Source: VAZQ01 sp035293945 (GTDB taxonomy: Bacteria > Pseudomonadota > Alphaproteobacteria > Rhizobiales > Xanthobacteraceae). From it: DNA of 64,000 nt. Under the pieces are notes generated by a model, which did no database searches, was not told where the DNA came from, and saw only the letters and a program-made list of their open reading frames with translations. A program made the position numbers and the translations under genes. Each line of letters starts with the position of its first letter. Within the stretch, counting starts at the first letter, position 1. Positions 8,748-16,495 of the stretch are shown in pieces. The stretch lies in the NCBI GenBank assembly GCA_035293945.1, contig DATGLV010000011.1:310001-374000 (forward strand), written 5' to 3'.

Positions 8748-10034
8748 CTACGCCAGAACTACCGGATTTATGCCCTTCGATTCACGCAGGAAGTAATAGA
8801 CCAGCACCGCGCCCGCCATGTGCGAGATGATGTCGCCCGCAATGAAGGCATAGACGCCGTAGACCGAGAGCAGCAGATAGCTCGCCGCGATGCCGACCGC
8901 TACGAAGATGGCGATGATTATCGACAGGAGCGTGAAGCGGCTCAAGGCGGCGAGCGGCTGCGACATTATCCAGAGTATCGACAAGCTCAGGATCGTGGGT
9001 GCGGAGGCGGTTACGAGCAAGGCCACCTTGTTGAAATTGACATAAGGCAGGAATTTCATGACCATTCCCAAGCCCAAGACGCCAACCGTTGCGGCGACCG
9101 CCACGAACAGCGCCGCCTTCTGGGCGTCGAGCACCGTGCGCAAGTTCTGCTCGCCGGAGCGGAGAAAGCGCTGCACCAGTCCGGGAAACTCCACGCGCAG
9201 CACGAAGCCGATGACCTGCGTCGCCGCCGAGACGATCTGCTTGGCGTAGAGCAGCATCGCGGTCAGCTCGGGACCGAGATAGTGCACGCTCAGCAATATC
9301 TGAAACCGAAAATAGAGCTGCCCGGGCAGGAGGCCAAACAGCATGGCGACGCCGTCCTTGCAGGATTGGGTCAAGCCATGCCGGCTGATCGTCGGCGCGC
9401 CGGGCGTCCAGCCCTGCCGCCCTAGTGCCAGCCACTGCGTCAAGACCGTCACCAGATTGCCGATCGAGAAAGCGCCGCCCAGGATGGTACCGGCTGCAGC
9501 GGGACTCTGGTGTCGGGCCAGCAGCAAGGCGATCGCGGAGGACACGAAGGTCAGCGAGCCGGTGATCCCGCTAAGGCCGCTGCGGCGGTGGCCGTCGAGG
9601 AGCCCTGCCGCGTTGCCCGCCCACAGCAGAAAGCCGGGCGAAGCGGCGAGAACGTAGCCACGTGAGAAGCCTTCCGGCCTGAACGCGAGGGAATAAATCG
9701 CGCCACCGCCAACGAGCAGGACGGCAAGCGTGATCCGGAACAAGCTGGTTTCCCAGAAGATCCGCGAAATCTCCTCGCGAGCGCCCGGCTTGCCCCACGA
9801 ATGAGCGACATGGCGCGCCAACACCGTGATGGAACCGGCATCAACAAACAGCGTGCCAAGGACCGCGAAAGAGAAATGCGTGCCGAAAGCCGCGAGAAGC
9901 GCAAAATCGCCTTGCGCCACCAGCCAGGTCTGCACTGCGAAGATCGCCCCCTGGCCGATCCCGAAACCGCCGATCAACAAGCTAACGTTCAGAACTCGAG
10001 ACCAAGAACCGCCGGCCACCGTTGGCTTTTTCAT
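8748..10034 (-). CDS. Wzx-like polysaccharide flippase (MOP/PST superfamily)
   Basis: A 428-residue polytopic membrane protein with about twelve hydrophobic helices, beginning with GGFGIGQGAIFAVQTWLVAQG. This is typical of polysaccharide transporters in the MOP superfamily that flip undecaprenyl-pyrophosphate-linked repeat units across the inner membrane. Conserved-looking short polar loops (FVDAGSITVLARHVAH, LDGHRRSG) fit the family. It lies 81 bp after the initiating transferase gene and before the polymerase gene, the order expected for a Wzx/Wzy-dependent pathway. The exact substrate cannot be inferred. Confidence 0.82.
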   Translation of the reverse strand: MKKPTVAGGSWSRVLNVSLLIGGFGIGQGAIFAVQTWLVAQGDFALLAAFGTHFSFAVLGTLFVDAGSITVLARHVAHSWGKPGAREEISRIFWETSLFRITLAVLLVGGGAIYSLAFRPEGFSRGYVLAASPGFLLWAGNAAGLLDGHRRSGLSGITGSLTFVSSAIALLLARHQSPAAAGTILGGAFSIGNLVTVLTQWLALGRQGWTPGAPTISRHGLTQSCKDGVAMLFGLLPGQLYFRFQILLSVHYLGPELTAMLLYAKQIVSAATQVIGFVLRVEFPGLVQRFLRSGEQNLRTVLDAQKAALFVAVAATVGVLGLGMVMKFLPYVNFNKVALLVTASAPTILSLSILWIMSQPLAALSRFTLLSIIIAIFVAVGIAASYLLLSVYGVYAFIAGDIISHMAGAVLVYYFLRESKGINPVVLA

Positions 10035-10115
10035 TCTTCGCGCGCCCTTTCCCGACCGGGCCTGCCGCGGACGCGCAACCGCGCCGCCGCAAAGCCCCGG
10101 ACCGAGGCAAGATTG

Positions 10116-11582
10116 TCAGTAGGCATTGCGGCCACGAACAAGCTCGACCGATGTCCGCAGCAGAATCCGCAGGTCGAGAGCAAACGTCCAGTTGTTGATG
10201 TACCAGAGGTCGAGCTCGATCCGCTTGGCCATCTGCTCGAGCTCGGGCGTGCCGCCGCGCAGGCCGTGGACCTGGGCCCATCCGGTGATGCCGGGCTTGA
10301 CGTGGTGGCGAAAGGCGTAGTTGGCGATGGCGCTTCCGTATTCGTCATCATGCGCAAGCGCGTGCGGCCTTGGGCCCACCAATGACATCTCTCCGCGCAG
10401 CACGTTGAAAAGCTGCGGCAGCTCGTCGATGCTGGTCTGCCGCAACAGACGTCCTATCCGGGTGACGCGCGAATCCGACCTGCTGGCCTGGACGATGGAA
10501 GGCCCATCCTCCATCACGGTCATGGTGCGGAATTTGTAGATGACGTATTCCTTGCCATTGAAGCCCTTGCGGCGCTGTCGGAAGATCGCCGGCCCGCGCG
10601 ATCCGAGCCGGATTGCCGCGGCCACCATGAGCATCAACGGCACCAAGGCGGCCAGCGCAAACGCCGCGATCACGACGTCGAGTGTCCGCTTGGCGATGCG
10701 CTCCGAAGCGCTCAACGGAGCACGGGTCATCTCGATCAAGGGCGAGAACTGAGAGCTCGAGCTCCCGTCGCTCAACAGGCGCTGGACCGCCCGGTCCGGC
10801 AGCAAGCGAGCCGGCAGCGGGGTGCGCCGCAGCTCGTCGCGCAGAAATGCGACCTCCGCGATATTCGACCAAGGCAATGCCAGGATGATCTCCTCGGCGC
10901 CGGAATCGCGCGCGCAGGCAAGCAGCCTGCCCACCGCTGCGGCCTGCGACCGCCGTTCCCCTCCGCGGCCCGGCGGCGGGTAAATCATCCGGCCCACCTC
11001 CTCAAGCCCGTAGCGGGTCATCAGGTCGCTCGCGCGGACGCCGGCGAGCTCTTCCGCCGAACCGAGCATGACCACGGGCCGTCCATGCACCGCCTTGCGA
11101 TCGACGGCCGATTGCAGCGCATGCCGCACCAGCGCGTGCCACGACAGCAGAGAAACGCTCGCGAGCGCAGCCGCACAGATCATCGAACCGCGCGAGACAT
11201 TGCCGCCGAGCTTCAGCAAGAAGAGCAAGACATTGATGAGCAGCACGGCCCACAGCCAGCACGTGCACACCCTGATGTAATGCGCCGGGTCTCGTCCGGA
11301 CCGCAGAATCTCCCGCGGCTGGGAGAGATCGCAACGGTGAGCGGCCACCGCGTAGGCAAGACTGCCGATCAATCCGAATCCCGCCCAGGGGGTGAAATCG
11401 CCTACCGTGGCGTTGGTCACCAGCTGATAGGTCAGCCCGCCGATCATGCTCGAAAGCGTGATGACGGCAGCGTCACCGGCGACGACAAGCGGCTCCACGA
11501 TGCCAAGCGCTATGCCCAACTGCGGGCGCCGGGTGCTGCGCGCCGAGCCTGGGAGCTGCGAGGTTTCTGAGGCGACCGTCAT
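10116..11582 (-). CDS. Undecaprenyl-phosphate sugar-1-phosphate transferase (WbaP/ExoY/WcaJ type)
   Basis: A 488-residue polyisoprenyl-phosphate hexose-1-phosphate transferase that would start the repeat unit. The N-terminal half has several membrane helices and a CoA/nucleotide-binding-like cytosolic domain (residues ~130-260). The C-terminal catalytic domain opens with KRTLDVVIAAFAL and carries the family marks IYKFRTM, TSIDELPQLFNVLRGEMS, LVGPRPHA and KPGITGWAQV, ending with LDLRILLRTSVELVRGRNAY. GTG at 11585 is followed directly by ATG at 11582, and the latter is used. The sugar is usually glucose or galactose in this family; sequence alone does not decide. Confidence 0.93.
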   Translation of the reverse strand: MTVASETSQLPGSARSTRRPQLGIALGIVEPLVVAGDAAVITLSSMIGGLTYQLVTNATVGDFTPWAGFGLIGSLAYAVAAHRCDLSQPREILRSGRDPAHYIRVCTCWLWAVLLINVLLFLLKLGGNVSRGSMICAAALASVSLLSWHALVRHALQSAVDRKAVHGRPVVMLGSAEELAGVRASDLMTRYGLEEVGRMIYPPPGRGGERRSQAAAVGRLLACARDSGAEEIILALPWSNIAEVAFLRDELRRTPLPARLLPDRAVQRLLSDGSSSSQFSPLIEMTRAPLSASERIAKRTLDVVIAAFALAALVPLMLMVAAAIRLGSRGPAIFRQRRKGFNGKEYVIYKFRTMTVMEDGPSIVQASRSDSRVTRIGRLLRQTSIDELPQLFNVLRGEMSLVGPRPHALAHDDEYGSAIANYAFRHHVKPGITGWAQVHGLRGGTPELEQMAKRIELDLWYINNWTFALDLRILLRTSVELVRGRNAY

Positions 11583-11666
11583 CACACCATTTCAAAAAAT
11601 CAAAGCACGGATCGACGACGCAAAGGCACGTGAGCAACGCCACCGGCGTGGCGATGATTCCGCGAC

Positions 11667-12704
11667 TTACTTTCCGGGTTCTGCGGGAGCCGCCGGTTTC
11701 GCCGGCTCGGCTGCGGTTTGCGATCCCTCCTCCTGCGCCTTGTGTGCCTGCTCGAAAATCTGGACTCGGGCCTTCGAACGAAGATCGGCAATGAGCCCCA
11801 ATTGCGCCTGGCGCGCGATCAAAACCTTGAACTTGTCGCGCACGGTTTCGAAGGCCGGCGGCTGACGCGTGCGCTTGTCCTCGACCTTGAGCAAATGCCA
11901 GCCGAACTGCGACTTGAACGGATGCGACACGCCGCCGGCATCGAGGGTAAAAGCAACGTCGGCGAATTCCTTCCCCATCTGCGCGCGGGTCATGTAGCCG
12001 AGATCGCCGCCCGACTGCTTGGAGTTGCTGTCGCTCACATCCTTGGCGACCGTGGCGAAATCCTCGCCGCCGGCGATCCGCTCGAAGGCAGCATCCGCCC
12101 TCTCCCCGGCCGCCTTCACTTCCGCATCGTCCTTCGCATCCTTGAAGCGGAACAGGATCGTCCGCAGATGCAGCTCCGGCTCGCTCCCGGCCTTTGCGAT
12201 CGCTTCATCGTACGCCTTGCGCGCCGCTTCATCGGTGGCGGCAGCCCGGCCGGTCACCTGCAGCAACCGCTCCATCAATGCCTGGTTGCGGCTGAACTCC
12301 ACCCGCTGCTGAACTTCGGCGTCGCTGCCGAGATTATCCTTGAGCGCCGCTTTCGCCAGGATGACGCTGTCCACCAGATATTCGATCAGCTTCTCGCGCT
12401 TGAGCAGCTTGTCCGGCTCCGGCAAGGTCCGACCGAGGGATTCCTCCGCCAGTGCAACGTCGCTCTGGTGGATCTCCACGTCCTCGGCCTTGGCGACAAG
12501 CGGGTCGGCGGGCGGCGGACCAATTTCCGGGTCGACCGCGGTCACGCGATTTTCGATGTCCTGAGCCGCGGCACGGTCGGGCAGAGCGGCACCCAGAAAG
12601 GCGGCGGCGGTGACCGCCCCTAACAGCGCAACGGCCCGCAATGGCGCGCGCAGGTTCTGGACGCGCGAGGGTTCGCGCTCGCCAACGAGTGGCAGCAATT
12701 TCAT
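11667..12704 (-). CDS. Secreted PpiC/EpsD-like peptidyl-prolyl cis-trans isomerase
   Basis: A 345-residue periplasmic protein: signal peptide (hydrophobic core around residues 24-45, ending DRAAAQ), a SurA-like N-terminal helical chaperone region, then a PpiC parvulin domain at about 180-290. The domain motifs are LHLRTILF, GEDFATVAK, GGDLGYM and FGWHLLKVEDKR. A low-complexity Ala/Pro/Glu tail follows. Prolyl isomerases of this type (EpsD-like) occur in exopolysaccharide clusters, where they probably help fold secreted or outer-membrane export proteins. Here no outer-membrane exporter is in view, so its client is unknown. The gene lies 84 bp upstream of the sugar transferase start, probably in one transcript. 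Confidence 0.85.
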   Translation of the reverse strand: MKLLPLVGEREPSRVQNLRAPLRAVALLGAVTAAAFLGAALPDRAAAQDIENRVTAVDPEIGPPPADPLVAKAEDVEIHQSDVALAEESLGRTLPEPDKLLKREKLIEYLVDSVILAKAALKDNLGSDAEVQQRVEFSRNQALMERLLQVTGRAAATDEAARKAYDEAIAKAGSEPELHLRTILFRFKDAKDDAEVKAAGERADAAFERIAGGEDFATVAKDVSDSNSKQSGGDLGYMTRAQMGKEFADVAFTLDAGGVSHPFKSQFGWHLLKVEDKRTRQPPAFETVRDKFKVLIARQAQLGLIADLRSKARVQIFEQAHKAQEEGSQTAAEPAKPAAPAEPGK

Positions 12705-13003
12705 TGTTTCAGCCCCTTCTTACCCCTAAAGATCGCCCCGCTGCCTCGAGACTTTGTATTGCGCTTCACGTTTGCGGAGCCCTGCCGCAGGCTATGCCCA
12801 CGCGCAGATGACTTCGCCTTCGGCGCTTTGGTCTCGTCTTTGAAAGCGTTCGGTAGGGCAGTTAAACGAAGCGACCATTACGCTCGTGTGATGCACGAAA
12901 GAAAGATTTGTGACGGTGGAGATTTACCCCGCCTCGCAGCCTGAATGGCACACCAGCGGGCTGCCGGCTGATCGCTGCGCCGAGACGGGACGGCTCCGAT
13001 TTC

Positions 13004-13154
13004 CTCCTCGACAGACGCGAGCATCGGCGCCTCGCCTTCGAACCACCGCGCCTCAAGCTCGAATGTCTTACCGGATGCAATATCGCGGCGCCGAAACAAC
13101 AATCTCGATGATGATGACGTGGCCACGGGTCAGGAGATGGGCGGGCAAATCGTC
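13004..13154 (-). pseudogene. Decayed fragment of a thioesterase like the intact gene at 13615-14697
   Basis: Read on the minus strand from 13154, this stretch gives DDLPAHLLTRGHVIIIE, which lines up with DDGRLYLLAGGHGIIIE of the intact thioesterase. After two single-base deletions it continues in other frames as ASGKTFELEARWFEGEAPMLASVEE, against HPGKTFGLQPPGFEGEVPKLASVQD. The frame is broken and a TAA occurs, so it is not expressed as this protein. It is a remnant of a second copy lying downstream of the intact gene. Nothing else recognisable lies in 12705-13003, which should hold the promoter and leader of the isomerase gene. Confidence 0.7.
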
Positions 13155-13297
13155 TCGGGGGCGCGCTTGGAACGCTCAGCTTGCGTTTTCAAAGCACCTG
13201 GTGAATCAAAACACAATCAAAGCACTGTCTTGCGCAAGTTCGTGCTTGACCGAACGCGCGCGCTCGGGCATTGATGAAATTGACACTGATGATTTGC

Positions 13298-13329
13298 GCC
13301 CGGCACAGAATCCACGTGCCGGGCTTTTT
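13298..13329 (+). terminator. Strong intrinsic terminator with no upstream gene on its strand
   Basis: GCCCGGCAC and GTGCCGGGC form a perfect 9-bp stem with a 9-base loop, followed at once by TTTTT on the plus strand. No plus-strand coding gene lies upstream within this spacer. On the minus strand the run of T is absent, so it does not serve the neighbouring minus-strand genes as a canonical terminator. It may end an unannotated small RNA. Confidence 0.75.
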
Positions 13330-13338
13330 GTTGGAGGA

Positions 13339-13482
13339 CCTCATCCTGAGGAGCCGCGCGAAGCGCGACGTCTCGAACGATGGATGCACGCCATGAGCTT
13401 GCGGCCATCCTTCGAGACACCCGGCCATCAGCGCATTGACGCGCGTCGCCGAACTGTGGATGCCGGCCTGCTCAGGATGAGG
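13339..13482. repeat. Long imperfect palindromic intergenic repeat
   Basis: The outer arms CCTCATCCTGAG (13339-13350) and CTCAGGATGAGG (13471-13482) are exact inverted copies. Inner arms TCTCGAACGATGG (13371-13383) and CCATCCTTCGAGA (13405-13417) pair with one mismatch. GC-rich palindromes with CTCATCCTGAGGAGC and TTCGAGAC cores are a common dispersed repeat type in Rhizobiales, as I recall. The unit lies between the orphan terminator and the 3' end of the thioesterase gene, with no gene inside. Confidence 0.7.
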
Positions 13483-13614
13483 CCCTGCACCTGACGCATA
13501 GCTCCGGATCCACTCCAAGGCGCAGCCATTGTTACTTGATTGTTATTAACAACGAGGCGCGCCCGACACCTATGCGTCTCCGTCGGGTTCCGGGCGCTGA
13601 AAACGCTGACTAGC

Positions 13615-14697
13615 TCACCGGGCGAGCCGCGAAGCGATCTCCGCGGCCACCTGGTCCACGAGCGGCGGCATGATCATGCTGGCGTGCTTGCCGTCGTTCT
13701 CGACCACTTCGAGCTGTGGAATGATCGGCCGCCAGATTTCCTCCGTGTCGACGATATCTCGGGCGTCGCGCTTCGACTTGAACAGGACCACCGGGAATGC
13801 GACCGGCTCCGGCGCGTATTTCTCAAAGGCCACGATGGAGAGATCCTTGACCGCCTTGATCCGCGCATCGATGTAGGGCTGATAATAATGAGAAAGCGCC
13901 GGATTGCTGGAAACGGCGCTGAACAGCCGCTTGAACACCTTGAGCAACGGCCGCGCCGAATTGCGGATCGCATCCACGCGTCGGCCCGGCGGGACCTGGC
14001 CGAAGGCCCGCAGCCGGCCGATCACGCGCCCCCAAAGAAAGCGGATGCGGGTTGCGGCCGGCCATTGCCTCTCAGCAAGATGCGTGTCGATCATGCCGAT
14101 CAGGCCGAGCTTGCGGCCGCGGCGATCGAGAATCCGCGCGATCTCCAGTGCCACCAGCCCTCCGAACGAGAAGCCAACGATATTTATCGGCTCATCCGGA
14201 TTTCCGGGTAGATGATCCACATAGTAAGCGGCCAGATCCTGCACCGAAGCCAGTTTCGGCACCTCGCCTTCGAAGCCAGGCGGCTGCAGCCCAAAGGTCT
14301 TGCCCGGATGCACAACCGCCGAGCCCAGGTAACAAACCTCGATAATGATGCCGTGCCCGCCAGCCAGAAGATAAAGGCGGCCATCATCCCCGCCGTCCTT
14401 CATGAGAAGCAAAGGCGAGCGCGCCGGCCATCGACGCGTTTTGATCGCCTCGGCAATCGCCTCAGCGGTGCCGAGCTTCAGCGCAACGCCAAGCGGAATT
14501 CTCACCCCGAGGGCGCTTTCGATCTCATCCACGATCTGCATGATGCGCTTGCCGCCGACGCCGATCCGAACGAGATTGGCGTTAGGAACACGGCCCTTGC
14601 GGCCCAGCGCGCGCGCCCAGATTTCTGAAACGATGGCGAGAACGTCCGGCTCCGCCGCCTTAGCCGGAAGGAGGACATCTTCGAGCTGCTCGCTCAT
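13615..14697 (-). CDS. Carrier-protein-like plus alpha/beta-hydrolase thioesterase protein
   Basis: A 360-residue two-domain protein. Residues ~15-90 match the fold pattern of an acyl/peptidyl carrier domain (VSEIWARALG, then IMQIVDEIESALGVRIPL, then AEAIAEAI). The usual GGDS phosphopantetheine site reads GVGG, so the modified Ser is Gly49 and the preceding Asp is Gly. Residues ~105-360 are a type-I-like thioesterase with GFSFGG (Ser177), an Asp in MIDTHL (D204) and KHASMI (His338). The enzyme would hydrolyse or transfer an acyl group, but the inert carrier cannot hold it covalently. ATG 14697 is chosen because it precedes the carrier-like fold; an in-frame start at 14775 adds residues unlike any domain. 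It lies within the polysaccharide locus with a decayed copy nearby. Substrate unknown. Confidence 0.8.
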   Translation of the reverse strand: MSEQLEDVLLPAKAAEPDVLAIVSEIWARALGRKGRVPNANLVRIGVGGKRIMQIVDEIESALGVRIPLGVALKLGTAEAIAEAIKTRRWPARSPLLLMKDGGDDGRLYLLAGGHGIIIEVCYLGSAVVHPGKTFGLQPPGFEGEVPKLASVQDLAAYYVDHLPGNPDEPINIVGFSFGGLVALEIARILDRRGRKLGLIGMIDTHLAERQWPAATRIRFLWGRVIGRLRAFGQVPPGRRVDAIRNSARPLLKVFKRLFSAVSSNPALSHYYQPYIDARIKAVKDLSIVAFEKYAPEPVAFPVVLFKSKRDARDIVDTEEIWRPIIPQLEVVENDGKHASMIMPPLVDQVAAEIASRLAR

Positions 14698-14852
14698 TTT
14701 CTGTTCTATTCCGCCCCGAAAAACGCCACGGCAAATCCTATCGCAGGCCCAGCAGCCGACGAGCCTGTAGCCCAAATTTGCCCTCGCGAAAACACTTAGG
14801 TAACAAAGCCTTATTGCAGGACTGTGACGTTGCGGCGATCACCGCCCAGTCC

Positions 14853-16178
14853 TCACAAAGGCGGCAGCGACATCGCGCTCTCACGCAGCGCCTCTTCCAG
14901 AACCTGCCGCTTCCGCAGGGAAGGCACCAGCTGCTTGGAAATAGCCGGCGGCCGCTGGCCGAGCATCGACAGCTCACACTCCAATGCGCGGATGATCGCC
15001 GCCCGATCCCAATATTGCTCCGCCCGCCGGCGCCCGGCCTCTCCGAGACGCCTGCGCAACGATTCGTCCCCGGCCAGCTTGACGACCGCCGCCGCGAGCG
15101 CCGCAGCATCGCCGGGCGCCACAACCAGGCCGGCGCGTTGCGTCTCCTGAGCAATACCGGTGCCGGGTTCGACCATTGCAACGATCGGCCGCCCCGAAGC
15201 AAACATGCCCGAGAGCTTGGACGGCAAGACCAGGTCGGAGGCCTGGGCTTTCTGCGGCATGAGATGAATGTCGGCCGTGTTGAGCAACTCGGGCAACCGC
15301 TCCGCCGGCTGGATCTCCAAGGTGTGCACATTGGGGAGACCGCTGGCGAGCTCGGCCAACTTCGCCCGGTACGGACCATTCCCGCAGAGCACGAAATGGA
15401 TCCGCGGGTGACTGTCTCGCACCGCCGCTGCCGCCTCGATGATCAGCTCCAGGCCCTGTTTCTTCGACATCGCTCCGGAATACAGCGCCACGATATCGGC
15501 CGGCCCCAAGCCGAGCCGGGCTCGCAGCGGCGTCCGATTGTCGCCCGGAACGATCGCGCTGACGTCGGCCCAGTTGTGCACATCGCGCAGCCTCTCGGGC
15601 GTGACGCCCTTGCTCACCAGGCGCCGCAGCATCTGGGGGGAGATTGTTGATACACGGTCGAAGGAGCGCAGAACCCGCCGCTCGATCCACAGCATCAGCG
15701 CATGCAGGCTGCGGCCTTTGAGCAGGCCAAGCTCGAAAGCGGTGTCCACCTCGAGATCCTGAATGTGCAACCAAGATTTGACGCCGATCAGACGTGCGGC
15801 CAACGCGGCGACCGGTGCGGACAGCAACGACGGGGCCACTGAAAAGATTACGTCTGGTCGCCAACTTATCGCCGTCGCTAAGATCGGCATGGCGCTGGAG
15901 ACGGCAAATGACGCATGATGCAAAAGACGCCTGACACCGGATGGACGTCCGGGCACATAGATCGGCGACCGAATAATCGATACGCCGTTCAACAACTCAC
16001 TGCTATGCCATCGGCTTCGATACAATTCCGGAATTCGCCAATCCGGATAATACGGTGGCGCCGTCACCACCTGCAGCTCATGACCATAAGCGAGCAAGCT
16101 CTCGCACAGCTCCGTCGTGTATTTGGCAACCCCGATCAGATCCGGAGCGTAGTTGATACCGCAAACGAGAATGCGCAT
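14853..16178 (-). CDS. WcaI-like glycosyltransferase (GT4)
   Basis: A 441-residue GT-B glycosyltransferase resembling the colanic-acid enzyme WcaI. It has MRILVCGINYAPDLIGVAKYTTEL at its start (glycine-rich acceptor loop), APPYYPDWRIPE, HIQDLEVDTAFELG, then the donor domain with LYSGAMSKKQGLELII, the segment LPSKLSGMFASGRPIVA and a C-terminal helix. Predicted to add a sugar, fucose in the WcaI prototype, to the lipid-linked repeat unit; the donor here is unproven. The ATG at 16178 has GGAG eight bases upstream. A longer in-frame form to 16283 lacks family sequence and is rejected. Confidence 0.88.
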   Translation of the reverse strand: MRILVCGINYAPDLIGVAKYTTELCESLLAYGHELQVVTAPPYYPDWRIPELYRSRWHSSELLNGVSIIRSPIYVPGRPSGVRRLLHHASFAVSSAMPILATAISWRPDVIFSVAPSLLSAPVAALAARLIGVKSWLHIQDLEVDTAFELGLLKGRSLHALMLWIERRVLRSFDRVSTISPQMLRRLVSKGVTPERLRDVHNWADVSAIVPGDNRTPLRARLGLGPADIVALYSGAMSKKQGLELIIEAAAAVRDSHPRIHFVLCGNGPYRAKLAELASGLPNVHTLEIQPAERLPELLNTADIHLMPQKAQASDLVLPSKLSGMFASGRPIVAMVEPGTGIAQETQRAGLVVAPGDAAALAAAVVKLAGDESLRRRLGEAGRRRAEQYWDRAAIIRALECELSMLGQRPPAISKQLVPSLRKRQVLEEALRESAMSLPPL

Positions 16179-16345
16179 CAATTCCGCTCCGCACCTGTCG
16201 GCCCACAAGCGAACGCACCGCGCGCCAAGATCGGGCACGAACCAGCCAACAAAACCTGGAGTATGAGTGCGGCGCCCTGGCACCGGCCCGCAAGACGCCC
16301 CATCCCGTCTGGAAAAACTTTAGTAACGAGAAGCCACAATTTTAT

Positions 16346-16365
16346 GACAGTATGTAGGTACTGTC
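16346..16365. promoter_or_regulatory. Operator-like inverted repeat upstream of the WcaI-like gene
   Basis: GACAGTA (16346-16352) and TACTGTC (16359-16365) are exact inverted arms around six bases, in an AT-rich patch of the 317-bp gene-free spacer 16179-16495. The spacer separates the 3' end of the SPINDLY-type gene from the WcaI-like start 168 bp downstream. The arms share CTGTC/GACAG with the palindrome at 19-32, in the opposite arrangement. A regulator site is plausible but inferred. Nothing else is recognised in the spacer. Confidence 0.35.
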
Positions 16366-16495
16366 GCGCAAAAACCTATTGATTGTCATTAGACCGACAT
16401 GCGCGTGCAACAAATCGACGTTCGAGAGCGTGAGCTGCGCAGCTTTTTCTTCGTGCTCGGATGGCCCTGCTCGCCATGCGGTCACACTTTGATAA

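Noticed and set aside
12759..13494. Several short open frames on both strands in the spacer
   Set aside because: They cross the fossil thioesterase, terminator and palindrome; none has a ribosome site or domain.
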